Positions 7,514-16,300 of a stretch of DNA of 64,000 nucleotides are shown here, one piece after another (positions within the stretch are counted from its first letter, which is position 1; each line of letters starts with the position of its first letter). The position numbers and the translations under genes are program-made. The DNA lies in contig DGEI01000027.1 of NCBI GenBank assembly GCA_002385885.1, positions 19,841-83,840 of the forward strand, written 5' to 3'. The notes below the pieces were generated by a model. That model searched no databases, was not told where the DNA came from, and saw only the letters and a program-made list of their open reading frames with translations. Origin of the DNA: Firmicutes bacterium UBA3930 (GTDB taxonomy: Bacteria > Bacillota > Clostridia > Caldicoprobacterales > Caldicoprobacteraceae).

Positions 7514-9247
7514 TCAGTTTGTCAGGTTGCGGCCTAACAGCCTGCTTAATAAACCTTTTTTGTTTTGTTTGCTTAACAGATATTTTAGTTCTTCAAAATC
7601 ATGACTAAGGATTTCCCATTGACGCTTATTCTCTATTGAACGTCTTCGAAGGGTTTCTATTTCACGCATGATTACCTGGTTCTGAGCCTGGACTTCCTCA
7701 GCTTTTTTGAACCATGAATTCAGAAGTTTTTCAGGTTCATATAAGTCAATTATACTGTTAGCCTGTTCTTCGGTTTGAATGGCTGAAGCGGCTTCGGATT
7801 CCGGTTTGGAAGGCGTAATCCCTTCCTGTGGGGAAGTATTCTCTGTTTGAGAGGAAGCATTTCCAACCTTTGCCGGTGAAATCTCAGACGAGGTTTTCCG
7901 GCTTTTTTCCTGCTGCAGAGGCGGTAGTGTATTTTTTTGAGCTTGCTCATAGGGTTTTATATTCAAATCCGGTACCTTTGCAGGAAAAGATGAGTATTCC
8001 CCTATGACCGGGAGTTCAAGGCCGGTGTCCAGGTTTGCAAATATCCGGTGGACCTTGAAAGCGGCCAGGTCTTCAGGAAAATTGCTGCAGTATCTTATAC
8101 AGCAGCACTGTTTGTAATCAGACCATCCTATTGGTTTTGCCCCGGTCCATGTGATACCGTCATCAGACGAGGAGCAGCAGTAGATATCGTTATTTTGATA
8201 CCACAAACACCACAGCCGGTTATCTGCCTGCAGCAGCTGGGGATACATACAGTTGGATTCATTGTTTGAAAGAAGAATATCGGATTCGTCGCCTTTTTTA
8301 TAGTACTGGTTATAGTTCCAGCCTGTATATTTTATCTGCAGGTTGGCGTTTTTTACATATGCCCAGGCTAAATGGATTTTGTTCCCATGGACAAGAAGGC
8401 TGGGGGAGATACAGTCTGTCTGGCTGCGGGTTATCCTTTCAGGTTTGCTCCAGCGGTTAAGGCTGTTGTCAAGACGGCAGTGGAACAATTGATATTTGCC
8501 ATAATATATACCCCGGTATATCATATGAAGGTTTCTTTTGCTAAAATCAAAATACAACGGGCTTGGCTGATTGTGGGTTGTATATCCGGTTATCTCATCA
8601 TCAATCCATTTTCCTTCATGGAAATGGCAGTGATGAATTTTCCAGCCGTCGGAAGGCGGATTGGAACCAACGCTGAAGAATACATGAACACGTTCATTGA
8701 ATGTTACAACCGATACCGACCGGGCAATATATTCGGATGAATCATACCGGGCAATCATCTGTTTATCCCAGTTTTTTCCGTTGTATATCATATATTGTAT
8801 TTGTCCGTCATGATCCTGGAAAACCAGATGAAGCATGTCATTTCTGTCGACAGACAGGGAAAAATAATCCTGTGCATCGGGTATCAGCTGCATACTGTTC
8901 TGCCAGCCATGGTTTTGGTCAAGCCGCCTGTAATGTATTCCGAAACCCTTCCTGGAGAAAAAGTGCCACACTTTGCCGCTTTTAAATCTTACTATGTGAT
9001 CGTTTCCATGCTGTAATCTCACCGGATCATCACCTCGATATTTTTTGTTGTACATACTTAACCGGATTGATAATTGTAAAACTACGCCGGAATAAATATA
9101 TTTACCGGTTAATGGGATGACGGTTTGTATGTGGGACGGGTAGTCCAGTATATCTATATGCAGCATAAGGGAATAATTTGCACGTTTTTTTATGTATATA
9201 TCCGTTGATAAGAATTTTTTACTGTGGTTTATCCACCTGCGATTCAT
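7514..9247 (-). CDS. Sialidase/propeller-like protein with C-terminal coiled coil
   Basis: A 577-residue protein of unknown function. Residues about 70-400 contain repeated motifs with aromatic and Asp-box-like features (SVDRNDMLHLVFQDHDGQ, GNKIHLAWAYV, ADNRLWCLWYQNND, SSSDDGITWTGAKPIGW), the pattern of a multi-bladed beta-propeller seen in sialidase-like proteins. A linker rich in Pro, Ser and Glu (about 425-490) leads to a heptad-type coiled coil (about 495-565) and a basic tail ending LLSRLLGRNLTN. No signal peptide is evident. Sialidase catalytic residues cannot be assigned, so carbohydrate binding or a structural role is as likely as hydrolysis. It has a GGAGG ribosome site and lies 30 nt upstream of the desulfurase-like gene. 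Confidence 0.65.
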   Translation of the reverse strand: MNRRWINHSKKFLSTDIYIKKRANYSLMLHIDILDYPSHIQTVIPLTGKYIYSGVVLQLSIRLSMYNKKYRGDDPVRLQHGNDHIVRFKSGKVWHFFSRKGFGIHYRRLDQNHGWQNSMQLIPDAQDYFSLSVDRNDMLHLVFQDHDGQIQYMIYNGKNWDKQMIARYDSSEYIARSVSVVTFNERVHVFFSVGSNPPSDGWKIHHCHFHEGKWIDDEITGYTTHNQPSPLYFDFSKRNLHMIYRGIYYGKYQLFHCRLDNSLNRWSKPERITRSQTDCISPSLLVHGNKIHLAWAYVKNANLQIKYTGWNYNQYYKKGDESDILLSNNESNCMYPQLLQADNRLWCLWYQNNDIYCCSSSDDGITWTGAKPIGWSDYKQCCCIRYCSNFPEDLAAFKVHRIFANLDTGLELPVIGEYSSFPAKVPDLNIKPYEQAQKNTLPPLQQEKSRKTSSEISPAKVGNASSQTENTSPQEGITPSKPESEAASAIQTEEQANSIIDLYEPEKLLNSWFKKAEEVQAQNQVIMREIETLRRRSIENKRQWEILSHDFEELKYLLSKQNKKGLLSRLLGRNLTN

Positions 9248-9365
9248 GGCAAACCTCCTATAGAAATAAAACCGTTATATGCCAAAACACAGTGTATGTA
9301 GTATAATAGGAAAAAACGATGATGAAATATATTACAGCTTATATGAAAGGAGCAGACATGCTAAT

Positions 9366-10034
9366 ATGGATAATGAAAGATACAAAAAGATCCTTGATGA
9401 ATTAGAAATCCACTATAAAGGGGCGACAACTGCATTGAAGTATAAAACCCCGTTTCAGCTGCTGGTAGCTACAATACTATCAGCCCAGTGTACCGACAAA
9501 CAGGTTAACAGCATAACCTCAAAGCTGTTTCAGAAGTATCCGGGGCCGGAAGATTTTGCCGGGCTGTCTCCCGGGGAGCTGGAGAAGGATATATACAGCT
9601 GCGGGTTTTACAGGAATAAAAGCAGGAATATAATAAAGACCAGCCAGATACTTATAAGTAAATACGGGGGACAGGTACCTCAGAGTATTGAGGAACTCCG
9701 GGAATTGCCGGGAGTTGGAAGGAAAACAGCAAATGTTGTGGCCAGCAATGCTTTCGGCATGGATGCTATTGCGGTGGATACCCATGTTTTCCGGGTTTCC
9801 AACCGGCTGGGGCTGGCCAATGCAAAAACTCCTGAAGAAACCGAAAAACAGCTTATGAGGAACATACCAAAGAACAAATGGTCAAAAGCCCATCATTGGT
9901 TAATCCAGCACGGCAGAAGGGTGTGCATTGCCCGAAACCCAAGGTGCGGTCAGTGTTTTCTTGCTGAGTATTGTGACTATTATAACCATTCGGGCTCAGG
10001 AAAAAAAACGGAGAAATCAGACGATAGTAAATAA
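9366..10034 (+). CDS. nth: Endonuclease III (DNA glycosylase/AP lyase)
   Basis: Base-excision repair enzyme that removes oxidised pyrimidines and cuts the abasic site. The helix-hairpin-helix LPGVGRKTANVVA carries the catalytic lysine, AVDTHVFRVSNRLG the catalytic aspartate, and the [4Fe-4S] cluster cysteines are spaced C-x6-C-x2-C-x5-C at the C-terminus (CIARNPRCGQC, then EYC). The long open frame begins at 9279, but family alignment and a GAAAGGAG site favour ATG 9366 (MDNERYKKILDELE), giving 222 residues, the usual length. Malic enzyme follows closely and may be co-transcribed. Confidence 0.95.
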   Translation: MDNERYKKILDELEIHYKGATTALKYKTPFQLLVATILSAQCTDKQVNSITSKLFQKYPGPEDFAGLSPGELEKDIYSCGFYRNKSRNIIKTSQILISKYGGQVPQSIEELRELPGVGRKTANVVASNAFGMDAIAVDTHVFRVSNRLGLANAKTPEETEKQLMRNIPKNKWSKAHHWLIQHGRRVCIARNPRCGQCFLAEYCDYYNHSGSGKKTEKSDDSK

Positions 10035-10060
10035 ACAAGTATATGAAAGGGGATCAGGTA

Positions 10061-11233
10061 ATGGATATACAACAGGAATCACTAAAACTTCATAAACAGT
10101 GGAAGGGTAAAATAGAGGTGATCAGCCGGGTAGATGTTAAGGACAGAATTGATTTGTCTCTTGCCTATACACCGGGTGTTGCACAGCCATGCATGGCTAT
10201 AAAGGAGGATGTCAATCTATCATATGTGTATACCAGGAGATGGAATCTGGTTGCCGTTATAACTGACGGGTCGGCTGTTTTAGGCCTGGGTGATATAGGG
10301 CCTGAAGCCGGTATGCCGGTTATGGAGGGAAAATGCGTACTGTTCAAGATGTTTGCTGATGTGGATGCCTTTCCCATTTGTATAAAATCCAGGGATGTGG
10401 ACGAGATAGTTAATACTGTTAAATTGATATCGGGGAGTTTTGGCGGCATCAACCTGGAGGATATATCTGCCCCAAGGTGTTTTGAGATAGAAAGAAGGCT
10501 GAAAGACGAATGCGATATACCGATATTTCATGACGATCAGCACGGCACGGCGGTGGTAACCCTGGCTGCTTTAATCAATGCCCTGAAAATTACAGGGAAG
10601 GATTTGCAGGATGTATCGGTGGTGATTAACGGTTCCGGTGCAGCGGGGATCGGGGTTACCAGGTTGCTGCTGTCGGTGGGACTGAAGGATATCATACTGT
10701 GTGACAGGAAAGGAGCCATTTATGAGGGCAGGGATAATCTGAATCCTGAAAAAGCCGATATAGCAAAGGTTACCAATCCGGAACACAGGAAAGGTTCATT
10801 GAAAGAAGTAATTGAGGGCGCAGATGTGTTCATTGGCTTATCAGGACCCGGTCTGGTGACCGGGGATATGGTGAAAAGCATGGCCAGGGAACCGATAATA
10901 TTTGCCATGGCCAATCCTATTCCGGAGATTATGCCGGACGAGGCCAGGAAGGCAGGTGCACGGGTGATAGGAACCGGGCGTTCGGATTTTCCCAACCAGA
11001 TAAACAACGTTCTGGCATTTCCGGGAATTTTCAGAGGTGCTTTGGACGTACTGGCCCGGGATATAAATGATGAGATGAAGATAGCAGCTGCCCACGCCAT
11101 AGCATCGCTGGTTAACCCGCATGAACTGAACGAAGAATATATACTGCCTTTTCCTTTTGACAACAGGGTTGGCAGGACGGTTGCGGATGCTGTAGCCCAT
11201 GCAGCAAGAGAAACCGGAGCAGCCAGGCTATGA
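10061..11233 (+). CDS. Malic enzyme (NAD(P)-dependent malate dehydrogenase, decarboxylating)
   Basis: Converts malate to pyruvate and CO2 with reduction of NAD(P). The N-terminal malic domain shows LSLAYTPGVAQPC with the catalytic tyrosine, and the junction DDQHGTAVV is the family metal/substrate signature. The NAD-binding domain has the Rossmann motif GSGAAGIGVTRLL and FAMANPIPEI. At 390 residues it is the short bacterial type without a phosphotransacetylase extension. The in-frame ATG at 10043 lies on top of the ribosome site; ATG 10061, 7 nt after AAAGGGGATC, is the better start. It lies 26 nt after nth, an unrelated function, so the pairing is probably accidental. Confidence 0.93.
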   Translation: MDIQQESLKLHKQWKGKIEVISRVDVKDRIDLSLAYTPGVAQPCMAIKEDVNLSYVYTRRWNLVAVITDGSAVLGLGDIGPEAGMPVMEGKCVLFKMFADVDAFPICIKSRDVDEIVNTVKLISGSFGGINLEDISAPRCFEIERRLKDECDIPIFHDDQHGTAVVTLAALINALKITGKDLQDVSVVINGSGAAGIGVTRLLLSVGLKDIILCDRKGAIYEGRDNLNPEKADIAKVTNPEHRKGSLKEVIEGADVFIGLSGPGLVTGDMVKSMAREPIIFAMANPIPEIMPDEARKAGARVIGTGRSDFPNQINNVLAFPGIFRGALDVLARDINDEMKIAAAHAIASLVNPHELNEEYILPFPFDNRVGRTVADAVAHAARETGAARL

Positions 11234-11268
11234 GAAACAAAGCAGCTTTTTTGTTGAAAAATAAATTC

Positions 11269-11298
11269 TTTAACTTTCCCTGAAAAACAATGTATAAT
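11269..11298 (+). promoter_or_regulatory. Probable sigma-A promoter of the carboxylesterase gene
   Basis: TTTAAC (11269-11274), an 18-nt spacer and TATAAT (11293-11298) lie 39 nt before the carboxylesterase start. Confidence 0.5.
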
Positions 11299-11336
11299 AA
11301 GTATATATATAATATACAAAATGGGGGGAAGCAAAC

Positions 11337-12851
11337 ATGTTAAGAAGAGTAGTTGTTGAAAATGGGGCACTGGAAGGGCTTCCTGCAGCCGATCCAAGGA
11401 TTACCGTGTTTAAAGGGATTCCCTTTGCCGCCCCTCCGGTAGGGGACTTAAGATGGCGCCCGCCGCAGCCGTGCCCTGATTGGGAAGGTGTTTACAAAGC
11501 TTATACTTTTGCTCCCATCTCTGTACAGGAAACGCCGGGTTGGGATCCTGACAGTATTTATACTAAGGAGTTCTGGGTGGATCCAAATGTTCCAATGAGT
11601 GAGGACTGCCTGTATCTGAATGTATGGACGCCGGCTAAGCATCCGGATGAAAAACTTCCCGTAATGGTTTGGATTTTTGGCGGGGGTTTGGAGGTAGGTT
11701 ACACCTCGGAGATGGAATTTGACGGTGAACGTATTGCCCGCAGGGGAGTCATTCTTGTAAGCGTGAATTACAGGGTAAATGTCTTTGGCTTCTTTGCCCA
11801 TAAAGAGATTTCAGCCGAGAACCCGGACGGTCCAAAAGCGAACTTTGGCCTGCTGGACCAGATGGCAGGCATTGCCTGGGTAAAACGGAATATTGCTGCC
11901 TTTGGCGGAGACCCGGATAACATTACAATCTTTGGCCAATCTGCAGGCGGTGGCAGCGTAACTGCCCATGTAACTTCACCTGTAGCTGAAGGCTTGTTCC
12001 AAAAGGCAATAATTCAAAGTGGTGTAAGTTTTATTCCCCATCCTAACCGAAGGTATCCCGAACTGGAAGACGCCGAGAAAACAGGAGAAGAATTCTTTAA
12101 ATTCTTAGGTGTAAGCTCATTGGATGAAGCCCGTAAAATCGATGCAAAGGAGCTTTTTGAAAAGTATAAAGCCTTTGGGCGCAGATGGGGTTTTGTCAAG
12201 GACGGGCATTACATAGTGGAGAATCCGGTAAATCTTATACTTGAAGGGAATTGGAATAAAATCCCCTTAATGATTGGTCATACGGGCGATGAGTTTCTTG
12301 TAATGTCGGATGCAAAGACAATGGAGGAGTTTAAGGATTATGCATACAAGCAGTATCAGGAGGATGCAGAAGAATACCTGAGGCTGTGCAAGGTTGACGA
12401 TAACGATGTTGAAAAAATGCGCAAGAAAGGCGCTGTCAACATGTGCGAAACAGGCAATTTAATGTGGTGTAAACATAATGCGGAAAAACAGGACACCACC
12501 ATATACTGCTATTGTTTTGACCCGGAAATCCCGGGGGATGACGCCGGTTCCTTCCATTCATCCGAACTGTGGTTTGTATTTGAAACACTTGCGAAATGCT
12601 GGCGGCCGTTTGTCGGCAAACACTATGATTTGGCCCGGCAGATATGCAATTACTGGACTAACTTTGCCAAGAAAGGAGATCCTAACGGTTCTGACCATGA
12701 TGGCACACCCATGCCCGAGTGGCGGCCTTATACAAAAGAGGAACCGTTTATAATGCTCTTTGGGGATAAGCCGGGCAAAGATCCGGAGAGGCCGACGGAA
12801 CTGATGAAGTTTATAGTGGAGCATTATTTCAAGCGGCTTAAAACAAAATAG
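11337..12851 (+). CDS. Type B carboxylesterase (para-nitrobenzyl-esterase family)
   Basis: A 504-residue alpha/beta hydrolase. Ser202 in the nucleophile elbow FGQSAGGGSV, the oxyanion-hole motif WIFGGGLE and the family signature EDCLYLNVWTP are clear; HTGDEF probably supplies the acid and FHSSELWFVF the histidine of the triad. There is no signal peptide, so it is likely cytoplasmic. It hydrolyses carboxylic esters; the natural substrate could be acetylated or feruloylated plant polymer fragments, but that is only inference. It has its own promoter, a GGGGGG ribosome site and a strong terminator, so it is a single-gene unit. Confidence 0.9.
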   Translation: MLRRVVVENGALEGLPAADPRITVFKGIPFAAPPVGDLRWRPPQPCPDWEGVYKAYTFAPISVQETPGWDPDSIYTKEFWVDPNVPMSEDCLYLNVWTPAKHPDEKLPVMVWIFGGGLEVGYTSEMEFDGERIARRGVILVSVNYRVNVFGFFAHKEISAENPDGPKANFGLLDQMAGIAWVKRNIAAFGGDPDNITIFGQSAGGGSVTAHVTSPVAEGLFQKAIIQSGVSFIPHPNRRYPELEDAEKTGEEFFKFLGVSSLDEARKIDAKELFEKYKAFGRRWGFVKDGHYIVENPVNLILEGNWNKIPLMIGHTGDEFLVMSDAKTMEEFKDYAYKQYQEDAEEYLRLCKVDDNDVEKMRKKGAVNMCETGNLMWCKHNAEKQDTTIYCYCFDPEIPGDDAGSFHSSELWFVFETLAKCWRPFVGKHYDLARQICNYWTNFAKKGDPNGSDHDGTPMPEWRPYTKEEPFIMLFGDKPGKDPERPTELMKFIVEHYFKRLKTK

Positions 12852-12892
12852 AAAAGACAGTTCAGTATTGAATTAAATACGTTATTTTTATC

Positions 12893-12920
12893 GAGGGTTG
12901 TTTAACAACCCTTTTTTTTA
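12893..12920 (+). terminator. Intrinsic terminator of the carboxylesterase gene
   Basis: The stem GGGTTGTT / AACAACCC is followed by eight or more T. The remaining 250 bp up to the next gene contain no recognisable gene and presumably the next promoter. Confidence 0.85.
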
Positions 12921-13166
12921 TAATGCTAAATCCCAGATCACGCTTTGTACAAGGCTGGTGCTGTGATAGCGGTACAAGTTTCAAACCGGCAGATGGCTTT
13001 GCATGGGAAAATGTATCAACGGGACTAAACATGTGCTGCAAAAAATAACTGATTTTAATTTTACCTGTGTTGTGCTACAATAAATATGTGTAGGTTAATA
13101 CAAGCTTGCATGATAAGTTTATAAAAAGTATGCAAGTATATTAGGATATGTAAGGAGAAGACAGGC

Positions 13167-13979
13167 TTGAAGGTTTATGCGCTGGTTGGGCAAAGCGGTA
13201 CGGGGAAGAGCTATAAAGCCCATACATTGGCCAGTGAAAAGGGAATTGAATATATAATCGATGACGGTTTGTTTATAAAAGGGAATAAAATAATTGCGGG
13301 TGTTTCGGCCAAAAAGGAATCTACAAAGATAGCGGCTGTGCGGAGGGCGCTTTTTATACATCCCGAACATGCCCGCGAGGTAAGGGAAGCAATCAGGCAG
13401 GTTGAACCTGAGTCGGTATTGATACTGGGGACATCAGCCAGAATGATCAATCGGATAATTTCCAGGCTGGATCTTCCGCCGGTTCAGGAAATTATAAGAA
13501 TTGAAGCTGTTGCAACCGGAGGAGAAATTAGAAGGGCGCAAAAGTATCGCCGTGAACAGGGTAAGCATGTTATTCCCGTGCCTACGTTTGAAATCCGCAA
13601 GGACTTTTCGGGTTATTTTATTGATCCGCTGAAGATATTCAGAATAGCCGGTAAGGGAAAAAGGATAGAAACCCTGGAGAAAACGGTGGTGAGGCCTACC
13701 TACAGCTATATGGGAAGGTTCTATATTGCCGATACGGCTATAGAGGCTGTTGCAGCCTATAATGCCGTTAATGTGGAAGGTGTACGAAAGGTTTTGTCCA
13801 CCAGCATAAAGAGCAGGGATGACGGATTGTTTATATTCATAGAAGTTGCCGTGAGATATGGATATAAGATCCATGATGTGCTGGAAACCATACAGTCCAG
13901 CGTTGCAAAAGATGTGGACAGATTAACCGGTATGAATGTCATACAGGTAAATGTCACTGCCAGGAGCCTGGTAGTCTGA
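13167..13979 (+). CDS. P-loop NTPase fused to an Asp23/Gls24 domain
   Basis: A 270-residue two-domain protein. Residues about 1-160 begin with a Walker A loop at residues 8-15 (GQSGTGKS) followed by a compact NTPase-like region with a possible aspartate-rich switch (YIIDDGLFIKG). Residues about 175-270 (TYSYMGRFYIADTAIEAV through MNVIQVNVTARSLVV) match the Asp23/Gls24 (DUF322) family, proteins linked with the cell envelope and alkaline stress. The start is TTG at 13167 after a GGAGAAG site. The nfnA gene follows about 40 nt later, so the two may be co-transcribed. The coupling of an NTP switch to an Asp23 domain suggests regulated envelope association, which is inference. Confidence 0.82.
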   Translation: MKVYALVGQSGTGKSYKAHTLASEKGIEYIIDDGLFIKGNKIIAGVSAKKESTKIAAVRRALFIHPEHAREVREAIRQVEPESVLILGTSARMINRIISRLDLPPVQEIIRIEAVATGGEIRRAQKYRREQGKHVIPVPTFEIRKDFSGYFIDPLKIFRIAGKGKRIETLEKTVVRPTYSYMGRFYIADTAIEAVAAYNAVNVEGVRKVLSTSIKSRDDGLFIFIEVAVRYGYKIHDVLETIQSSVAKDVDRLTGMNVIQVNVTARSLVV

Positions 13980-14019
13980 TTATATGACAGAACCAGAAAA
14001 TGTTTTAAGGGGGAGCGGT

Positions 14020-14850
14020 ATGTATAAAATTGTTTATAAAGAAAAACTGGCTTCAGGTATTTGGATGATGAAGGTTATGGCTCCGCTTGTAGCAAGGAAA
14101 GCCATGCCGGGACAGTTTATTATCCTTCGGGTAGATGAAGAAGGGGAAAGGATCCCGTTGACCATAGCAGATTTTGATCGGCAGGAGGGGTGGATAACCA
14201 TTATATTTCAGGAGGTTGGATTGACCACACGTCTTCTGGCTGCTCTAAACGAAGGAGACAGCATTCTCGATTTTGCGGGTCCGCTGGGCAGACCGTCGGA
14301 GCTTGATGGTTTAAAGCGGGTGTTATGCATCGGCGGCGGGGTTGGCGTAGCGCCTTTGTATCCCCAGGTCAAACACCTCTGGGATAATAACTGCAGCGTT
14401 GATGTTATTATTGGAGCAAGAAACAAGGATTATCTGTTATTGGAGAAAGAAATGAAAGCTGTATGCAATAACCTGTATATAACAACCGACGACGGTTCCT
14501 GCGGACGAAAAGGATTTGTTTCGGATGTGCTTAAGGAGTTGTTGGAACAAGGGAATCAATATGATATGGTAATCGCTATTGGTCCCTTAATCATGATGAA
14601 AGTGGTGTCACAGATAACCAAACAGTATGATGTGCCTACAATTGTCAGTATGAATCCGGTGATGATAGATGGTACCGGGATGTGCGGTGGCTGCCGTGTT
14701 ACAGTGGGAGGAGAAGTGAGATATGCCTGTGTTGACGGCCCCGACTTTGACGGTCATCTTGTAGATTTTGACGAAGCCATGAGGAGACAGCAGATGTACA
14801 GGGAAGAAGAAAACCATATCTGCAGGATAATGGGAATGGAGGGTGTATAA
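14020..14850 (+). CDS. nfnA: NfnA-type FAD/NAD-binding subunit (sulfide dehydrogenase/DHODH electron transfer-like)
   Basis: Small subunit of the NADH-dependent reduced ferredoxin:NADP oxidoreductase, an electron-bifurcating transhydrogenase of anaerobes. It has the FAD-binding RxxxLT-like stretch ERIPLTIADF, a NAD-binding GGGVGVAPLYPQ loop and a C-terminal [2Fe-2S] site with cysteines in GMCGGCRV and YACVDGPDFDGH. The open frame begins at 13984, but ATG 14020 directly after AAGGGGGAG matches the family start (MYKIVYKEKLA), giving 276 residues. Its stop overlaps the nfnB start by one base, showing translational coupling. Confidence 0.9.
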   Translation: MYKIVYKEKLASGIWMMKVMAPLVARKAMPGQFIILRVDEEGERIPLTIADFDRQEGWITIIFQEVGLTTRLLAALNEGDSILDFAGPLGRPSELDGLKRVLCIGGGVGVAPLYPQVKHLWDNNCSVDVIIGARNKDYLLLEKEMKAVCNNLYITTDDGSCGRKGFVSDVLKELLEQGNQYDMVIAIGPLIMMKVVSQITKQYDVPTIVSMNPVMIDGTGMCGGCRVTVGGEVRYACVDGPDFDGHLVDFDEAMRRQQMYREEENHICRIMGMEGV

Positions 14851-16235
14851 TGGCTTTGATATTGAAAAAAGTTTCCATGAAGGAACAGGATCCACAGGCA
14901 AGACGCAGCAATTTCAGAGAGGTAGCCCTGGGGTACAGCCTTGAGGAGGCCATGGAAGAGGCCCGGCGCTGTCTTAATTGTAAAAGACCCCTATGTGTGG
15001 AAGGCTGTCCCGTAAATGTTAACATCCCTCAGTTTATACAGGCTATAACCCGGGGGGACATACAGCAGGCATACAGTATAATATGTCAAACCAATAATCT
15101 TCCTGCCATATGCGGGCGGGTTTGCCCACAGGAAACACAATGCGAGCAAAAGTGCGTACTGGGGAAACGGGGCGAACCGGTAGCCATTGGACGGCTTGAG
15201 CGGTTTGCGGCCGATTATTGCATAGAACGCGGAATTGAAGAGAATGTGGAAATACAGCCTAACGGGCGAAAAGTGGCAGTTATAGGAGCGGGGCCTGCCG
15301 GGCTTACGGCTGCTGCTGATCTGACCAAACTCGGGTACGAAGTAACGATTTTTGAAGCTTTCCACGAACCGGGTGGAGTTCTGATATACGGCATACCCGA
15401 ATTCAGATTGCCCAAATCTCTGGTCAAGAAAGAGATTGGAGGTCTGAAGAAGCTGGGCGTAAATATCCGGACCAATGTTATTGTCGGCAAAACTATTACC
15501 ATTGATGAACTGATTGATGCCGGATTTGAAGCTGTGTTCATAGGAAGTGGTGCAGGCCTTCCCAAATTTATGGGTATTCCCGGTGAAAATCTGTGCGGCG
15601 TGTATTCCGCCAATGAATATCTGACCCGCATCAATCTGATGAAAGCCTTTGATTTTCCCAACAGTCATACACCGGTAAAACACGGGCAAAGAGTGGCTGT
15701 TGTCGGAGGCGGCAATGTAGCTATGGATGCTGCCCGGTGCGCTCTCAGGCTGGGCGCCGGTGAGGTGTATATTGTGTACCGGCGTTCGGAAGCCGAAATG
15801 CCTGCAAGGGTTGAGGAGATACACCACGCAAAGGAAGAGGGTATTATATTCGAATTGCTGACCAATCCGGTGGAAATCATTGGTGAGGACGGATGGGTAA
15901 AAGGTTTGAAATGTATAAGGATGGAGCTGGGGCAGCCGGATCAATCGGGCAGGAGGAGGCCTGTTCCGGTGAAGGGCTCGGAATTTGTTATGGATATTGA
16001 TATTGTAATAATGGCAATTGGTACCAGCCCCAATCCGCTGATTGCATCTACAACACCGGAACTGGCGGTTGAAAGCTGGGGTGGTATTATAGTTGATGAA
16101 GAGACCGGAGCTACCAGTAAGGATGGTGTATATGCCGGCGGTGATGCCGTAACCGGAGCTGCTACGGTTATACTGGCCATGGGAGCCGGGAAAAAGGCAG
16201 CCAGGGCAATTCATGAGAAGCTGTCCGGTCAATAA
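14850..16235 (+). CDS. nfnB: NfnB / glutamate synthase small-chain-like NADPH oxidoreductase
   Basis: A 461-residue flavoprotein of the GltD family. Residues about 1-110 are a ferredoxin-like region with cysteine groups CLNCKRPLCVEGCPVN and CGRVCPQETQCEQKC that bind two [4Fe-4S] clusters. An FAD-binding GAGPAGLTAAADL and an NADP-binding VVGGGNVAMDAAR motif follow. With nfnA immediately upstream and no glutamate synthase large subunit in sight, the NfnB role (coupling NADH and ferredoxin oxidation to NADP reduction) is more likely than glutamate synthesis, though automatic annotation often calls it gltA. Confidence 0.9.
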   Translation: MALILKKVSMKEQDPQARRSNFREVALGYSLEEAMEEARRCLNCKRPLCVEGCPVNVNIPQFIQAITRGDIQQAYSIICQTNNLPAICGRVCPQETQCEQKCVLGKRGEPVAIGRLERFAADYCIERGIEENVEIQPNGRKVAVIGAGPAGLTAAADLTKLGYEVTIFEAFHEPGGVLIYGIPEFRLPKSLVKKEIGGLKKLGVNIRTNVIVGKTITIDELIDAGFEAVFIGSGAGLPKFMGIPGENLCGVYSANEYLTRINLMKAFDFPNSHTPVKHGQRVAVVGGGNVAMDAARCALRLGAGEVYIVYRRSEAEMPARVEEIHHAKEEGIIFELLTNPVEIIGEDGWVKGLKCIRMELGQPDQSGRRRPVPVKGSEFVMDIDIVIMAIGTSPNPLIASTTPELAVESWGGIIVDEETGATSKDGVYAGGDAVTGAATVILAMGAGKKAARAIHEKLSGQ

Positions 16236-16300
16236 AGCCCAACAGGTGAAATTTATGGGTACAAATTGACAGTGTACTTTGCCGGCAAAGGGGATAAGAC

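Noticed and set aside
14991..16232. A 413-codon open frame on the minus strand
   Set aside because: It lies wholly inside nfnB, has no ribosome site or recognisable domain, and is a mirror of the strongly coding plus-strand gene.
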